Assembly (NCBI GenBank): GCA_012861695.1
Contig: JAAOOA010000026.1
Coordinates: 12,767,432 to 12,831,431, forward strand
Source of the DNA: Trematomus loennbergii
Taxonomy: Eukaryota > Chordata > Actinopteri > Perciformes > Nototheniidae
DNA: 64,000 bases
Direction: 5' to 3'
Position numbers and translations under genes: made by a program. Of the stretch, positions 13,386-26,503 are shown piece by piece. A model generated the notes under the pieces. The model saw nothing but the letters and a program-made list of their open reading frames with translations, was not told the DNA's origin and did no database searches. Positions within the stretch are counted from its first letter, which is position 1; every line of letters starts with the position of its first letter.

Positions 13386-13575
13386 TCAGACTTAACAACA
13401 ACCACATTAGCTTCCTGCTAAAGTCCCCTTTGTGTCTAACTTACAAACATGAGCACAAGTGTTGTCCCGCACCTTAGCTTGTTGACACCAAACAAACATT
13501 TACCGGGGGGACAGTGCACTGCTAATGTCCGTTTGCAGCAAGCTAGCTAATTATCTGCTCAGCTGCTGCACAATA
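13386..13575. repeat. Possible dispersed repeat fragment
   Basis: The segment around TTAGCTTCCTGCTAAAGTC, followed by TTGTGTCTAACTTACAAAC, resembles phrases I remember from repeats in several fish genomes. I see no terminal repeats or duplications and no second copy in the window. A genome self-alignment would decide it. Confidence 0.25.
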
Positions 13576-16500
13576 AACGGCATCTAAAAACGTATCTGTA
13601 AGTGTCACTTGGGTCCAGTTAGAGGCTGCAGTGGTGCTTACTGTTCACTGACACTAACAACCAACCCTAGGGTTCCCTAAGGTGTAACACCAGCTGATGT
13701 TGACACACTGTCATCAATAATTTAGATTTTTTACAAAGGACAATTTGTGAAATGAAATCAAAAATATGAGAAGAAAAAAGGACGTTATCATTGACCAACA
13801 CCCTACCAACAAAATTGCATCACAAGTCAACCTTAATGTGCTGGTACATCAATCAATCCAAAATGTTAACAAATGACGTGTTTTGGTGAAAGCTGTTTGT
13901 TCGATTACTCAACAGAAAGCATCCAATGCAGTCCACTCAACTCCGTCAACCTTAAGGGGAAATCACATTTTTCTAATTCTCCCTCCTGTGTTATTTCTGT
14001 CCTGTGGCTGCATTAACTCATGTCTTGCAGATCCCAAATCTGGCATGCAATCCATTTAAAAAATGTTGTTGGTGTTACAGAAATATTGTTTGTCTTCTGT
14101 TATTTGCAGATGAATGTTATTTGCAGAGTGGATTAGTGAAACAGAGAGTGGAGGGGACAGAGAGTGGATCACGTTTACCCTTGAATAAGCAGGGTAAAAA
14201 GGGGAGGATGTCTGCTTCAGGAAATCACAAGACAGGACAAGGGAGGCTTGTTTCCTCCATCCTCTTTTTAAACAGCCTTATTCATGCCGCAACTCCTCCT
14301 CCATTCTGGTTCATTCAAGGGAATTCAATCTCCATTCTGGACCCGTCACTAGCTTTGCCAATCAATTCCTCTCTCCCCTGTGTGGGCCCCTAAGTGTCCC
14401 TCTTTATTCTCTAAAGTTCGTAAGAATGGGGAGGCTTGTTCTCCTTATTTGTATTCTAAATCCCAGGGAGGCAGGAGATCAGGGAAGAATGAAGCCTTTT
14501 GCAGGGAGACAGGTAGACTCAAGAGAGTTAGAGCAGATATAATGTATTTCTGCACTACCTATCTCTCTATTGCTTGTGCATGACACCTGGTCACGAATAT
14601 GTAATATTTATTTCCTACATGTTGCAGCTTGAAAAGTCTGGACATAAGCAGATGGAGTTCTCTCTGAACTGTTATCAGCATGACTGCCTCAGAGCAAATG
14701 AATTCACACTGATACAGATATAATGTGCGTAGTGAAGCAAAACCTTTGACGCAAGGTTATGTATGGCAGGCAGCCGACAAGAAAATGTTCCTCTGGGTTA
14801 TTTTAACTTAATCATATTAATACGACCTCAATGTGAGTTAATATGGGAGATATAAAGGAATGACAGAATGAGGAGAGAGCGAGCAGAGCTGCATCTAAAT
14901 ATGCCAAACCAGTGTTGTATGAATTCTGAGAATTATTATTGCACAGCTCACAGCGATGTCTTGGAGAGGCGCAGTAATGGTCTGCCACTTGCAATTGCTG
15001 GGAAACATCGGAGGAATGGGAAGGCGGGCCGCGGCTAACTGAATTTGTACTGGATTCCCTTTTTCTCTGAATCTCTCGCCTTGCTCCTGTCGTATCTTTA
15101 AAAAAAAAAGGACTGCAGTGGCACCCTGACCTTCAGAAAACATGGCTGAGCAAGCAACACTGTTTGATAATTAAATTATCTGGTTGGTCAGCAACCAATC
15201 AGCTCAGCTCGGGGGGATCAATGGCTGATTTTAAAGAGCAAACTAATTCACTAATGGTCAGAGTTATTCCAATTTACCTGGCTGCTGAATTATTGTGTCC
15301 AAATCTATTCAGAGGAGGATCAATGCGAGCCGGGGAGAGGTGCGGCAGAGGGGAGCGGGTTGCATCTGTCATTTGGAGCAGTGCGAGGAGTGTGCCGCGA
15401 GGGTTTATTTGATAGCTGCCTAGTAGAACAGCAGCCATGCGGGGGCGGTTTATGACATGGTTTAAAACAGGGGCTGTCTCTGTCATAAAGCAAACTAATT
15501 AATAAGGTCTTAGAGTAAGCACCAGAGCAAACACCTCGGATGGTAAAGGAAGGCCTATAAGGTTTTTGGGCGTGTGATTCGGATAAATTAAACACATTGG
15601 CTAACCGAAGGGCAATTCAATTTAGAATGAAATAAAAACTAAATGAATTTGCTCCATGAGGGATTTTGCAGCAAGGGAAATAAAAACATTGTGACACTTC
15701 AATTGTTTTTTTTTACCTTGCATTTGTTCCCTTTGGTCGGTTGTATAAACACACACCTTTTCATTACCGGTCTGCACAGGACAGCTTAACTGATTACCAG
15801 TAGCATATGTCTCTTAAACACGCCAAAAGGAGCACAGAAGTAGTGATGTGCCCCTTTTGTTCATTTCATTCCAGGTGAAGGTGGTTTGCACTGATAGGAC
15901 AAACAGAAGGATTTCTACCTTTGCAGCCAGCATCAGTCCTTCCAAAGAGAATGAGACGCTAGCTAGCAAAAGGCAAGCCATTTGTCACCACATCCGCCAC
16001 TGCTGCCGCATGCTTCTGTGGCTGTGTTACAGATGAAGATTGATCATTTGTCAACTCGCAAATTGGCTTTCAAGTGCTTTCTCTAATTACTCTGTGGTTT
16101 TATTGATGAGAAACCACTGACTGCTTTCCTTCGATTTACCTCGCTGGGCACAGTCTTTATTTTGAATATGTTGCCCGCCTTCCTCTTCAGGAGGCATGAG
16201 AGGGGCAATAAAATGGTGCAAAATGCTCCAACCTGAAGACCTTCCTGCATGCTGTATACCTCCTGTTCTCACGTTGCACTGAAACAATGTGAGATTAAAG
16301 GCAAAACTGCCAGAGCGAATTCCATCCCCTTAGCTGGTTATACTCAAAATGCACCCAGAGGAGCCCCTGACATGAATAACAGCCTGAATAGGAGTTGCTG
16401 GGAGGATGTAAATGACACTGTTCATACTGCAGTTCTTCCCTGCTCATGCATGTAAATGTCAAGTGATGTTATCCACTGTGTGGTTTCCACTGAAGAGACC

Positions 16501-19500
16501 CACAAAGATTTTGGACCAAAGGAAGGGAAGAACAGGGCAAAAAGGAATTTCTCAAAGGGATTGAAAATGTTTTTATCTCTAAGAGAGCGCATGTAAGAAA
16601 GGTGTAATATAAACACACCCAAGGTGATGGGGCTCTCAACTGTCTGCATGAATAGACACATTTGTTTTTCTTTATTGCATTTGTAACTGCGCTTTCAGTC
16701 AAAAAGAAAAAAACATAACAGGCATTTAATGATGCGGCAATGCGAGCACCTCAGGCCTCATTAATAAATATATTATATATATTTTTTGTTTTTTCTGTAA
16801 TTACCAGCAGATTTAAACAGCAGATCCTCCTTCCTCTTTTCTCCCTTCTGTGACTGATCTGTCATAATTGCTTTTGTCTGAAACATTTCACTCTCACCAT
16901 CAGTGCCAAGGAGCAGGGTGTGATGAAGTGTTGTTGCGAGGCAACTGTAAGAACGCAATTGGAATGCAGAGCTGCATTTTATTGTACAGACATATGTGAG
17001 GGAAGTATCACCTTATCAGGGTGAGGGCATGATTTGCTCATCCTATTTCAGTATCGGAGGTACAGGACCCGGGAAGGGAAAATAAATGTTTCTCGTTTGC
17101 TCATCCTTGATTTTATCAGCGTGTGCACAGGATGAAGCTTGAACACAACCATTTGTTTGATTCAAACTCGTCCCTCTTCACTTGCACTCCTAACGACCGT
17201 CATACTTGAGCAATTTCTTAGATGTTTATATATCACAGGAAAAAGTGTAGGACAAAAAGGAAAAGATAAAAGGAAAATGTTTAGCCAGCACATTTCTGAG
17301 AGTTAATGCTGCTTCACCTAACCTTTTCACAACAACCTTCTACTTTTTTAGGGGTAGTGGTTTTCTGACAGGAATACATAACAGCTGCTGGCCTCTCAAG
17401 AGACTGGTCCACTGGCATTATGTGGAGAGATTTTGTCCAGCTGCAGTGGGTTATTTTTGTTCGCCTTTGCTACCCCCCCCCCCACCCCCCTCTGATGCAA
17501 TGCCATCCCAGAATTGACTGACCTCATTTCCTTCCTACAAATTTGATGTTGATTTTCCAATTCCTCTTTTGACGAGTTGCTAATCACAAGACGTTGGCAA
17601 TAGTTCCCTGCTCTCCAGCAACAAAAGAAAAAGGGTGTTAAGGCTTTGGTCAGTGCTCCTGTTGTTACTAATTTAAAAGCCATACATTTATGAAACAGAA
17701 GGAAACAAAGGAGCAAGCACCGACTCAATGGGTTCCATAAATCAGCAAAATCTGCAGAGACGCAGAACAGATGGTGAAAAAAACAAAAAAAAAGTGCTTC
17801 CATCTCAATTCCTTGCAGATTAAGCATTGCAAAGCTAAACTGCTCCGTATTACGTATGCCTCGTGCCACGGCTGTGCATGAATATCAATATTCGAAGAGT
17901 GTTTTTGTTCAGTGCCAGGCTCAATCACCCTCACAGTTAGAAGAAATGTACAACCACAATTTAGTGTCATCTATTAACCTACAGTATGCTATTTGCTATT
18001 TAGTGCTGCAATATACACTACACTTTCTATCATTCTATTCTATTTGAACGCAGGGTCTATGCAAACATGGTTACCCAATTCATGTGAAATACACATCTTT
18101 TTAAGCTTATGATTAAAGAAAGGGTTCACAGCTTTTTTTTTATAAAAGTTTTGTATATTTTGTTTTGTAAATGTCTCTCTTAAAGGAGAGGCACAGTGAA
18201 TAGAGTACTGATTTGGGCGGATGCGCTAAGATATACTGTACACAAGTGCACTCACATGCAGTGCTGTACATACTGTAAATCCCCATGTGCATTGGCATCC
18301 TGAGCAGACATTTTTAGGCCTGATATGACTAAAAAGGATTGTGAATTTTTGCTGAGAAAAGCGCTTTCTTTCTTTCTTTCTGGACCATATTTTTCCTCTG
18401 CTTCCTGGGAGGTTATCGTTTGCAAAAGCGTGCCCTTGATATGGGTTATAACAGCCAAGTTGTACCCATTCCCCATGTTAGGATATAAAATAGAGTGCTC
18501 TTGACCCCTTGCCTTTGAAATTCTACTTTCGCTGTATTCCTGTATTCCTCCCCGAAGCTGTCCTCTCTTTTATCCCGTAGCTCAGAGGCTTTTGCCACAA
18601 GGCTTGCATTTTCATTTTGCATGTTCCAGCATTTCTTTGGCCTCCTTCCTTTTCAAGATGTAAGTATACTGAGTCATAAGCCATGTAAAATGCATGTTCT
18701 TATACAAAGTATTCTGTGGCTGTAAGCACTAAGTAAAACTTCAATGCATGATAGCCAATAACAACATGCCCACAGCTGCTTAATAATTCACAGACCAATT
18801 TTTCCAAATGTGTGTAGTGTGAGCCACTGAAGAACTGTGGTGATTTCAAATGTTTGAATTCCAACAAAGGAGAGCAAAAAACTCTTAACAATTGCAATTG
18901 GTATAGAAAAGCCCTTTAGTTCTCTGGGGCCTAAAAACCCTTAATATACATCACATTTTAATTACATTAATGTAAAGAATTACAAAATTTCTGACGTTAG
19001 CGCCCCTTGCTGGTAAAAAATACAAGATTGGACAAATTGTACGGAGCAATCTATCAGCTGAGCTGGTTACACAGTTTACTAATTAGTAACATATCTATTT
19101 GAAAGGTAATATCAGCACTTGCTTAGTGGGATTATGCAAATAACAGAAATAGTCTTTAGCCAATACGTAGCAACTGTTCTGCAGGCGGCACCTCTCCCCT
19201 TTTATTTTCAAATGTTCCTCCTTGTCTGCAAATGTGAATTTGTTTGGCTTTCTAGTCTGTTGTTTTTGCTGAGCACACTTTTTTGTGATGGATAATGTGC
19301 TTGAAGCACTGTGTGAATAGACTGTTGGTGTATACAGGTGGCAAGCTATGGTGCGGGTTTCCAGGGTGAACTTCTAGACTGCAGCTGGATTTTCTGCTGA
19401 TTTTAAGAATCAAAGATGTTTTGCATTATCAATCAATATTATTGGTAGTAATTATATCAGCATTATAAATACACTCTTGGTGCTCATTACATAACAAAGA

Positions 19501-22500
19501 CTCCTTGGCGTTTGAAGAAAGCAAATGTGTAAAGAGTTAACACTGTAATGGTATGCTTTTTAGAGAAATTGTGCTTAACTGAGACGCTCACTAGGAGAAC
19601 CATCTTTGTCTCTGGAGATAAGCTTTGGTAATCCATATCCTCTTTGTGACAAGACGTTGGCTTTATGGAATGACGTGAGTGAGCTCTTTGCGTCTGGTAC
19701 AACTCTTGATAGGGGTGGCAAGAGTGATTATGTTAGTGCCTAAAAAGCGACTGAGGACATTAGGAAGCAGTGAGTCTTAGGAGCAGTTGAATGGGTTAAT
19801 AAATTGCTTCTTGATTAGCTCCCATGTTGCTAATAGAGAACGTGTGAATACAGGCTCACTTGAATGGATAATAATGAACTAGGAGGAGGTTGCATGTTGA
19901 ATTTTTAACTGATATGATATTTAAGAGGAGGTGGGAATGAAAGGAATTTAGCCAAAAGGTGTGGCTTCAAGGAAGTAATGAATGAAAGAGTAGCCTAGAG
20001 GTGAAATTATTAAAAATTAAGAAGTCTCCCTTATTAAACTTTTGCTGAGCTCAATCACAATGATAAAAGACTTGTCTGAACGTGCAATATTTGAACAAAA
20101 GATCATTGGAACAGAGCATCAAAGTACAAGCACATTTTATGGAATCTCTCCGGAGCTCAAAAGTACGTTGACTGAATGTAATCTATTAAGTCACGGTCCT
20201 TGTCTCTCTTAAATATGATATCTTTCCAGAACTACATTGCCATGAATGTAGCCAGATTGTTGTCCATGTAAAGTCTACCACCATTGCAAAAAAAAAATCT
20301 GTGACTTGAATATGCAGCGTTGCTTCTTCTCTGCCCTACATTGGTGTCATGATGGCATGCCGAGTCTGCACAAATTCCACTGAGGACGCTGCTCAAGCTA
20401 GCTTCACCTGGACTGGCCTCTCCATCATTAAAACTAACAACACCAGCTCCATCAGCAAGACAGAGGTCTTTGGGGATGGTACACGTGTGTGTGTGCTTTG
20501 CGAACATGTGTGTGCTTATGTAAATGTGTACTGGTCCTTGTCCCCTAAGATTCAATCAATGTTTTCTGTTTGCAAAACATGCTGCGTGCAGCATATGCAT
20601 TTTTGTGGTTGGGTGAGCAGCAATACAGGATCAATGAACGAGATCAATAAAACACACATTGGTAATGTGTCATATTTTCCACAAGACTAACCACACAGGT
20701 CACCAATGGCATGATTAAGTAACAGTATGAAAATGTCAACATGTTTAGAAAAAACATCAGTTCTTGCTACTTTGGTAATTACCATAGAAAAATGGTTCTT
20801 TAGTTACCAACTGCCTTAGTTTTGAGGCTGTTCCTTGATGAACTCTTTCAAGAGCTTTCATATCATCAATTCAGAGTCGCTGGTAACAAGAGCGTTTGAA
20901 GCCAACCATGCAGCTTAACATTTCTTTACCACACAGCAAGTGTCTAGCAAGCATCATATTAAACGATGATGTAACTTTAACATCACAGTACGCAGAATAC
21001 CCACATCATCATTACATCCATAATTCATTTGGTGGGAATTAAATACAGCCGAACATGTTCACAGTGAATCAGAGTATTCAGGGGCTGATTAAATCATATA
21101 TGAGATGCTTTATTGCGTATTTATAGTGCACGCCGTGTATATTCCCCCAGTCAGCACACTGTCAGTGGTTTGATTCAAACACACTGGAACACAAATCATT
21201 TTCCCGTCTGGCTCGGGCATGCTTGTCAGATTGTTGCAGGGAATTCATGCTAAAACGGCATTTCAGCATAACAAATAGGCCCACTGTGGGCTGATTTGTG
21301 ATTCTTTATTCATAGTTCAGACACTTAAGATCTGTCTGTGTCTTCTTTCTTTGTGAGGAGAATAACACATAAGACTGATCATAATAATCCTACTGGTGAT
21401 TTGATGTTACTCCAAAATTAGAAGAGGACTGTTAATGGAGTGAGGTGCCAGGTTGGCACAGCGCTGGCGGCACTACACTTGGTTGAGAAAACAAATTATT
21501 CATGTTAAGAGACTCAATCAATGTGTATTTCATATGCCTCTGCTGATTGAAGGCAAGTCAGTGTGTCACCCACTCAAGTGTTTCAGAATTAATCAAATTG
21601 GAAATATTTTTGATGTATTATTGCCTGCATATGGATGACTTAGTAGGGGTATCCAGTTTTTACCAATTATAATCAAATGAATGTAGAAATAATGAACTGC
21701 CTCCATTTGGCTTTTTGTGGTCTAGATGTTGCATATCCATGAAAAGACTGCAGTCAAAATCAATGAGATGAGATTTTTTTATTTTCTTTTTACAGATGTG
21801 TTGAGTCACTTTTTGCTGGCAGGTATAATCTAAAATTGAAAGAGGTGTTAAGGCACAACATTTGGCCTAGGTTGCATCGACTGTATACTCATGTTATCTG
21901 ATGCACAATTGTCCCAAAGCAGATTATAATTACCCCCAACATTTCGTGATTGCTTTTGACTCGTGCAAAGCAAGCCCAGGGGGAACATCATAAAGACCTC
22001 TCTGCTTTACAACGGAATTTCACATTATTACAGTTGTTTTAGTTCATCTAAAAATTAAATTAGTGTCCTATGGCAAGGGTTTTTTATGCTCAAAGAAAAG
22101 ACTACAGAAGATTCCCTAGATACTCCTCTTACCGCTTACCCCTTACAAAACCTCCTGAGTTTTGAAGAAACAGCTCCATTCTCCTTTATCCTCTCGCTCA
22201 TGTATCCCCGTGCTCACCATCTGTCAACCCTCCTCCCCTAAGAGAGGATCAGGAGAAAGGCCCCCTCCAATTCTCCCCACCTTTAATAGCAACTTCCTTG
22301 TGTTACATGATCACCGGGTGTCAAGATTAAAGAATGGCTACTGCTTCCCAGGGCAGACATAGATAGGAGACAGAGAAAATAGCACTCCATAATTACTGAT
22401 AAATCGAGCACAGTGCCTCTTCCTCCTTCCACTTCCTCCCTATCCACCTGGCCCTGATGTCAATGTAAGGGGCTGAGCAGGTTAAGCCGAGAAAAGAGTT

Positions 22501-23185
22501 GACCAAGGCAGCCACTTTTTTTTTGCACTGCTGATATTGCAGTTAAGTTCTAGCAATTCAGGGCCAATTGACTGACTTGGAGCTTTTATTCACCCTCCAA
22601 TCGTCTCTTCTCTGAAGTGGAACTCAGTACTAGACTCACTTAAGGCAGCTGCAGCCAGAGCACAATGGCACCAGCTTACACAGCACGAAAATATACCATA
22701 CTACACAACAGCCGGTAAGCTTCTATCATAAACATACAGCGTGAGTCTTGCCTGCAGTCTGTGACAGGGTTATAACCTACAGAGGATGATGGATGCACAA
22801 GAAAGCTAGCATTCCTCTCCACTGAGCACTACACATGTGCTGAGGAAGGGGCCGCGGCTGGCACCAGTGATGAAGAATGGCCAGCTGGTTGGGTCTCCTT
22901 CCTCCAGCAGGCAATCACCAGGTGGCAACCCACTGCCATTGTGTATTAGTAATCCCAACAGTCTTCATGGTAACCAAAGTAGAGACAAATGGAGTCCAAC
23001 AGTGCATGAAGGCCTCTGCTGCAGCGAGACTGGTTTATTCCATCCTGTCGTATAGGAGAATTTTTATGTTTAGTTCAGCCGGCTTACAACCAGGTGGTGA
23101 AGAGGCTCCGGGCATTTCCATTACAAGCAGTCTTTTAAATTATAAATAGTATGTACATGTAATCCATGTGCCGGACAGTTTGATC
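13576..23185. other. Long gene-free stretch
   Basis: No supported gene. The longest frame (17396-17869, minus, 157 codons) crosses a poly-C run (17470-17491) and has no domain or start context. The 14880-15600 segment is less AT-rich and less simple than its surroundings, and it contains a CCAAT box and a TAATTA site near 15495-15501; it may be a conserved regulatory block. A CTCF-like motif lies at 18999-19013 on the minus strand. The rest looks like ordinary unique intergenic or intronic DNA. Confidence 0.55.
18999..19013 (-). promoter_or_regulatory. CTCF-like motif
   Basis: On the minus strand this reads CCAGCAAGGGGCGCT, one base away from the vertebrate CTCF core CCAGCAGGGGGCGCT. A match in a 64-kb window can arise by chance, and repeats often carry this phrase. 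Occupancy is not implied. Confidence 0.25.
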
Positions 23186-23193
23186 TTGTATGG

Positions 23194-23793
23194 CAGGGGT
23201 CGGCAACCATTGGCACGCGGCACCGTAACCAGTGGCACACTAGGAATAAGTGGAATAAGTGTGCAAAATATTAAAATTGTATTTTCGGATCCTGAACGAG
23301 ACCGCCGCCAGGGCGCGTCTCCCCGTTACCTGCAGAAGGAAGCCATGCACGCAACGCAGCCCCGCTCTCTTTAACTCCAGGCGACTTTCTGCCGCTTTCC
23401 TCCGTGGTGCAGGGCTGATCGTTTCACCACAGAGGAAAGCACTTCACAAATTGCAGTACCCATAAGGAGCTGTACAAATGCCGCAGTTTTTGCGTGGCTG
23501 TGTCTTTAGTTGAAAGCCCAGCAGTGGCGATCTGCTCATCTCTCATTGAAATAATATGCTACAAAGGGGCGGACTGGCCATCTGCGTGTTTAACTTTCCT
23601 GTCGGCTCCCAGACCGTAGTCGAGGAAACAGGGGGGATGACTCTCTGTCGTCTCCCAGGGCAGAAGCAACAAGCTTCAGGTTCAATAATCCACTTTAGCT
23701 TAAATGACTGGAGAGAGGCGAGCTCTTCTCGGCACGCTGATAACTATTTGTTTTTGTAATGGCACTTCATATCAAAAAGGTTGCCGACCCCTG
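23194..23793. mobile_element. hAT (Charlie-like) non-autonomous element
   Basis: A 600-bp element with perfect 15-bp terminal inverted repeats, CAGGGGTCGGCAACC at the left and its reverse complement at the right. It is flanked by the perfect 8-bp duplication TTGTATGG (23186-23193 and 23794-23801). CAG-starting ends and 8-bp duplications are diagnostic of hAT elements, and this terminus resembles the Charlie group. The interior is G+C-rich and has several 68-90 codon frames but no recognisable transposase, so it would need a transposase in trans. The intact ends and duplication suggest a fairly recent insertion. Confidence 0.9.
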
Positions 23794-23844
23794 TTGTATG
23801 GTATAGAAGCTAAACCTGGCCAAAAAAATGGACTGTGTGTATGT

Positions 23845-24181
23845 TAGGGCTGCTCGATTATGGCAAAAATCCTAATCTCGATTATTTGGGTCAATAATTG
23901 ATATCACGATTATTAAAAAACGATTATCCATTTACTTTGAAAACATCAATTTATTGGAGAAAAGACATTTGAACAGTATGTTTTTAACAGTTGATTACCC
24001 TGAACTTTAAGTATAATTCAACTGAAAAACCAATAAAAAAAATAATTTAATTTGAAAAAAAAAAAAAAAAGTAATAATAATAATAAAACAATAATCGTTT
24101 TATTTCGATTACGTTGTTTTCGTAATCGTTGCAAGCCATAATCGTAATTGCGATTAAAATACGATTAATTGAGCAGCCCTA
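23845..24181. mobile_element. hAT miniature element with AT-rich interior
   Basis: A 337-bp element starting TAGGGCTGCTCGATTA and ending TTAATTGAGCAGCCCTA, imperfect inverted repeats of the TAGGG type. The perfect 8-bp duplication GTGTATGT flanks it (23837-23844 and 24182-24189). Subterminal ATAATCG/CGATTA motifs recur on both sides, as in hAT transposase binding regions. The centre has an A-run and a TAA-type simple repeat (about 24056-24088). It has no coding capacity. It lies 51 bases after the Charlie-like element. Confidence 0.9.
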
Positions 24182-24189
24182 GTGTATGT

Positions 24190-25160
24190 ATAGTATTAGC
24201 TTCATAATAAAAAACGATTTTCTAAAAACATTGGAGATGTGGCCAGTGGTTGGTAGATCTAGTTCATTTCCCTAAATTGTTTTGAGCATGAAATGTTGTA
24301 AAGATCAACAGCCAGAAAAGCACATTTCCACTTACACTCTGACTTTCATGGTGAGAAGAAAAAATACAATCTTTAAGCAATGTGATTAATTATTAAGATA
24401 TGACTTAAAACAAGGGCAAACATGTTTTTGTAAACTGTTTTTTAAATCTCTAAGCTGTCCTATATATTTGTCCTACTAAGTTGCTCATTAATTGTATTCA
24501 GGGTTGTGTGTATTTTTATTATTTCTGGCCACAGTTGCCTTTCTACTTTTAATAAATATGCATCGCTTGATCTTCTTTTCAGAAACCATGCTGACAGTTG
24601 ACCTAACCCTCTTTCCAGCAAACTATTAGCGCTTTTGTAGATTGACTTTTTTCATCCATGATTTAAGAAAAGCTCCTAATAAACACAGCTGGTACCCTCT
24701 ATGGGTGAAAGTAATATATTTTCTGTTAAATGTCCTAAAATGAAAATTGTGTTTTAACACGGTTTCTCTCACATGATTGAGAATTATTCTTATTTTAATT
24801 GAGGAATTAAAGTAATGGTTACATTTATGGATTTGACAGAATGATCATTTGTACAGACAGTAGCTTTTCAGTTTTTCATTAGAGTTGGTGTTTTCACAGT
24901 TCCTTCTGCTATAGTGTCTTTCAGTGAACATGTGCTGGCTTGTTTCCTTCAGTGGACATTACATCTGGGATTTGGAAGGGTTCAGTTCTAGTTCTTGCTT
25001 TTTTTAAATGTGTTTTATCCCACTTCCATCCCTTTCAACTCAGACAAACTTCTTACTTCGAACGGATCCAAAAGACTGGGAACATTTTTGGCCGCATCAC
25101 TCTAGCTTATTACCTGTAAATGTCAATAATTACAGATTTTAAGTAAATACGTCTGTTATC
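24190..25160. other. Gene-free AT-rich stretch
   Basis: Nothing recognisable. No long open frame and no inverted-repeat boundaries seen. Confidence 0.6.
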
Positions 25161-25394
25161 AATAGCCACGTTCACACCAAGTACTTTGCAGTACTTAGTG
25201 CCGGCACTTATTACCCCAGGGCACTAAGTACCAATCGCGTTCACACCGGAGTACTTTTCCCTGAGGGAAGATTACGCAAATGAGCCGCTGACGTCACTTC
25301 GTCTTCTTCTGCTTTGGGTTTACTGGCAGGCCGCAAACCACTTCACGGCGTATACTGCCACCCGAGGTCCCCGGCCGGAAGTCCCCGGAGTTGG

Positions 25395-25441
25395 GGCTTC
25401 AGTAGAAGCTGCTGGGACTCCCAGCAGCTTCTACTGAAGCC
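25395..25441. repeat. Perfect 23-bp inverted repeat, 1-bp spacer
   Basis: The arms at 25395-25417 and 25419-25441 are exact reverse complements separated by a single C at 25418. The left arm begins GGCTTCAGTAGAAGC. It lies inside the Harbinger-like element and interrupts the Myb-like frame, so it probably formed by local inverted duplication after the coding remnant was captured. Confidence 0.95.
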
Positions 25442-25515
25442 TTCCGAGTAAATCGCCAGAACGCAGACACCTCCTCATCACTCCACCGCTCCCATGTTTT
25501 TTGTTGTGTTGCCAT
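25399..25515 (-). pseudogene. Myb/SANT-like N-terminal remnant
   Basis: A 38-codon frame starting at an ATG (25515-25513) reads MATQQKTWERWSDEEVSAFW and then RFTRKA. The W-x2-WSDEEV-x3-W pattern resembles the first helix of the Myb/SANT-like DNA-binding domain that Harbinger elements encode alongside their nuclease. After RFTRKA the frame runs into the palindrome and stops. Only the first part of one domain remains. The family link is an inference from a short motif. Confidence 0.4.
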
Positions 25516-25818
25516 AAGTTAGTCTCTCTCCGTTGGTGCGCGGGGCTAATGCTAATAATGCTAATGCCAGCAAATACAATGGCGGCTTCAAAAAACCTTT
25601 CAGAGTTTTACGGGGCGTGGTTTGCAATTCGCCCAGCCAATCAGAACTGGGGCACTTTTCCCCCCCAGGATAGTACCACCTCTCAGCAGGCACTAAAAAT
25701 GGGGGTAAAAGTTCCCAGCACTAAGTACTCTTTTTGGTGTGAACGCGACATAAGGGGTACTAACGGAACTAAACGGGAAAAGTACGGGGACAAGTACTCC
25801 GGTGTGAACGCGGCTAAT

Positions 25819-26503
25819 GTGTGTACGAGCAGAGTTCACCAAAAGTTTTAAAATGTGCATTTAAAACAACAAACCTTGATTGTGAACATCTAACTTGAAA
25901 ATATTGATGCCAATGTGACATGCTATGAATACAAAGAGAGAGTTTTAGTATAACTATAATTATAAATGTAAGCATAAAGACTATCTAAAGGCCAAGTAAT
26001 ACCATTTGTATGTCTGGACGAGATAGAACATTTGTATTCTGTTGTCTTTTAATTGTATTCTTTACCCTGAGGCAAATTCAATTTAATTGTAATAATGTCA
26101 AAAACAATATAACATTGTTCAGGTGTGAATCTGCCTCTACAAAAATAAATATTCATGATATTCCAACTATAGCAGTGAATCCACATCATTTCAAACGACA
26201 GGTCATTATGAAACTCAGCTAATAATTGTTTTTCTCATTCTTCATTCATTGGCTAAATTTAAAAAAATGATTGCATGAATGATAAGTAGATATTAAGCTG
26301 ACCAAATACACGAACACTAGTTGAAGATGTGATACAAGGTTATAAGAGTTACCATAGCAACAGCCCTGGAGGCAAGGCCAAACGATCACAAATATGCACA
26401 GATCTCTTTTCAACGTCCCTCAGGCTAAGTGTGACAGGATGTGGTGCTTTGGCAATGAAACTCACATACTAGATATGCAAATGTACTAATGGTTCATCCA
26501 TCG
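25819..26503. other. Gene-free AT-rich stretch
   Basis: No gene or repeat boundary recognised. Confidence 0.6.

Larger units (their letters stand above)
25164..25815. mobile_element. PIF/Harbinger-like element with Myb-like remnant
   Basis: A 652-bp element. The left end reads AGCCACGTTCACACC and the right end is its inverted counterpart (AGCCGCGTTCACACC on the other strand), followed by a shared AGTACTT. The ends are flanked by AAT (25161-25163 and 25816-25818), a 3-bp duplication as in PIF/Harbinger, although TWA is the usual target there. The interior keeps a short minus-strand frame (25399-25515) that resembles a Myb/SANT-like start, and a 23-bp perfect palindrome. The 116-codon + frame (25501-25851) crosses the right end and is not a gene. 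Confidence 0.75.

Noticed and set aside
17396..17869. 157-codon minus-strand open frame
   Set aside because: Crosses a poly-C run, has no recognisable domain or splice context, and includes a second overlapping frame. Most likely chance.
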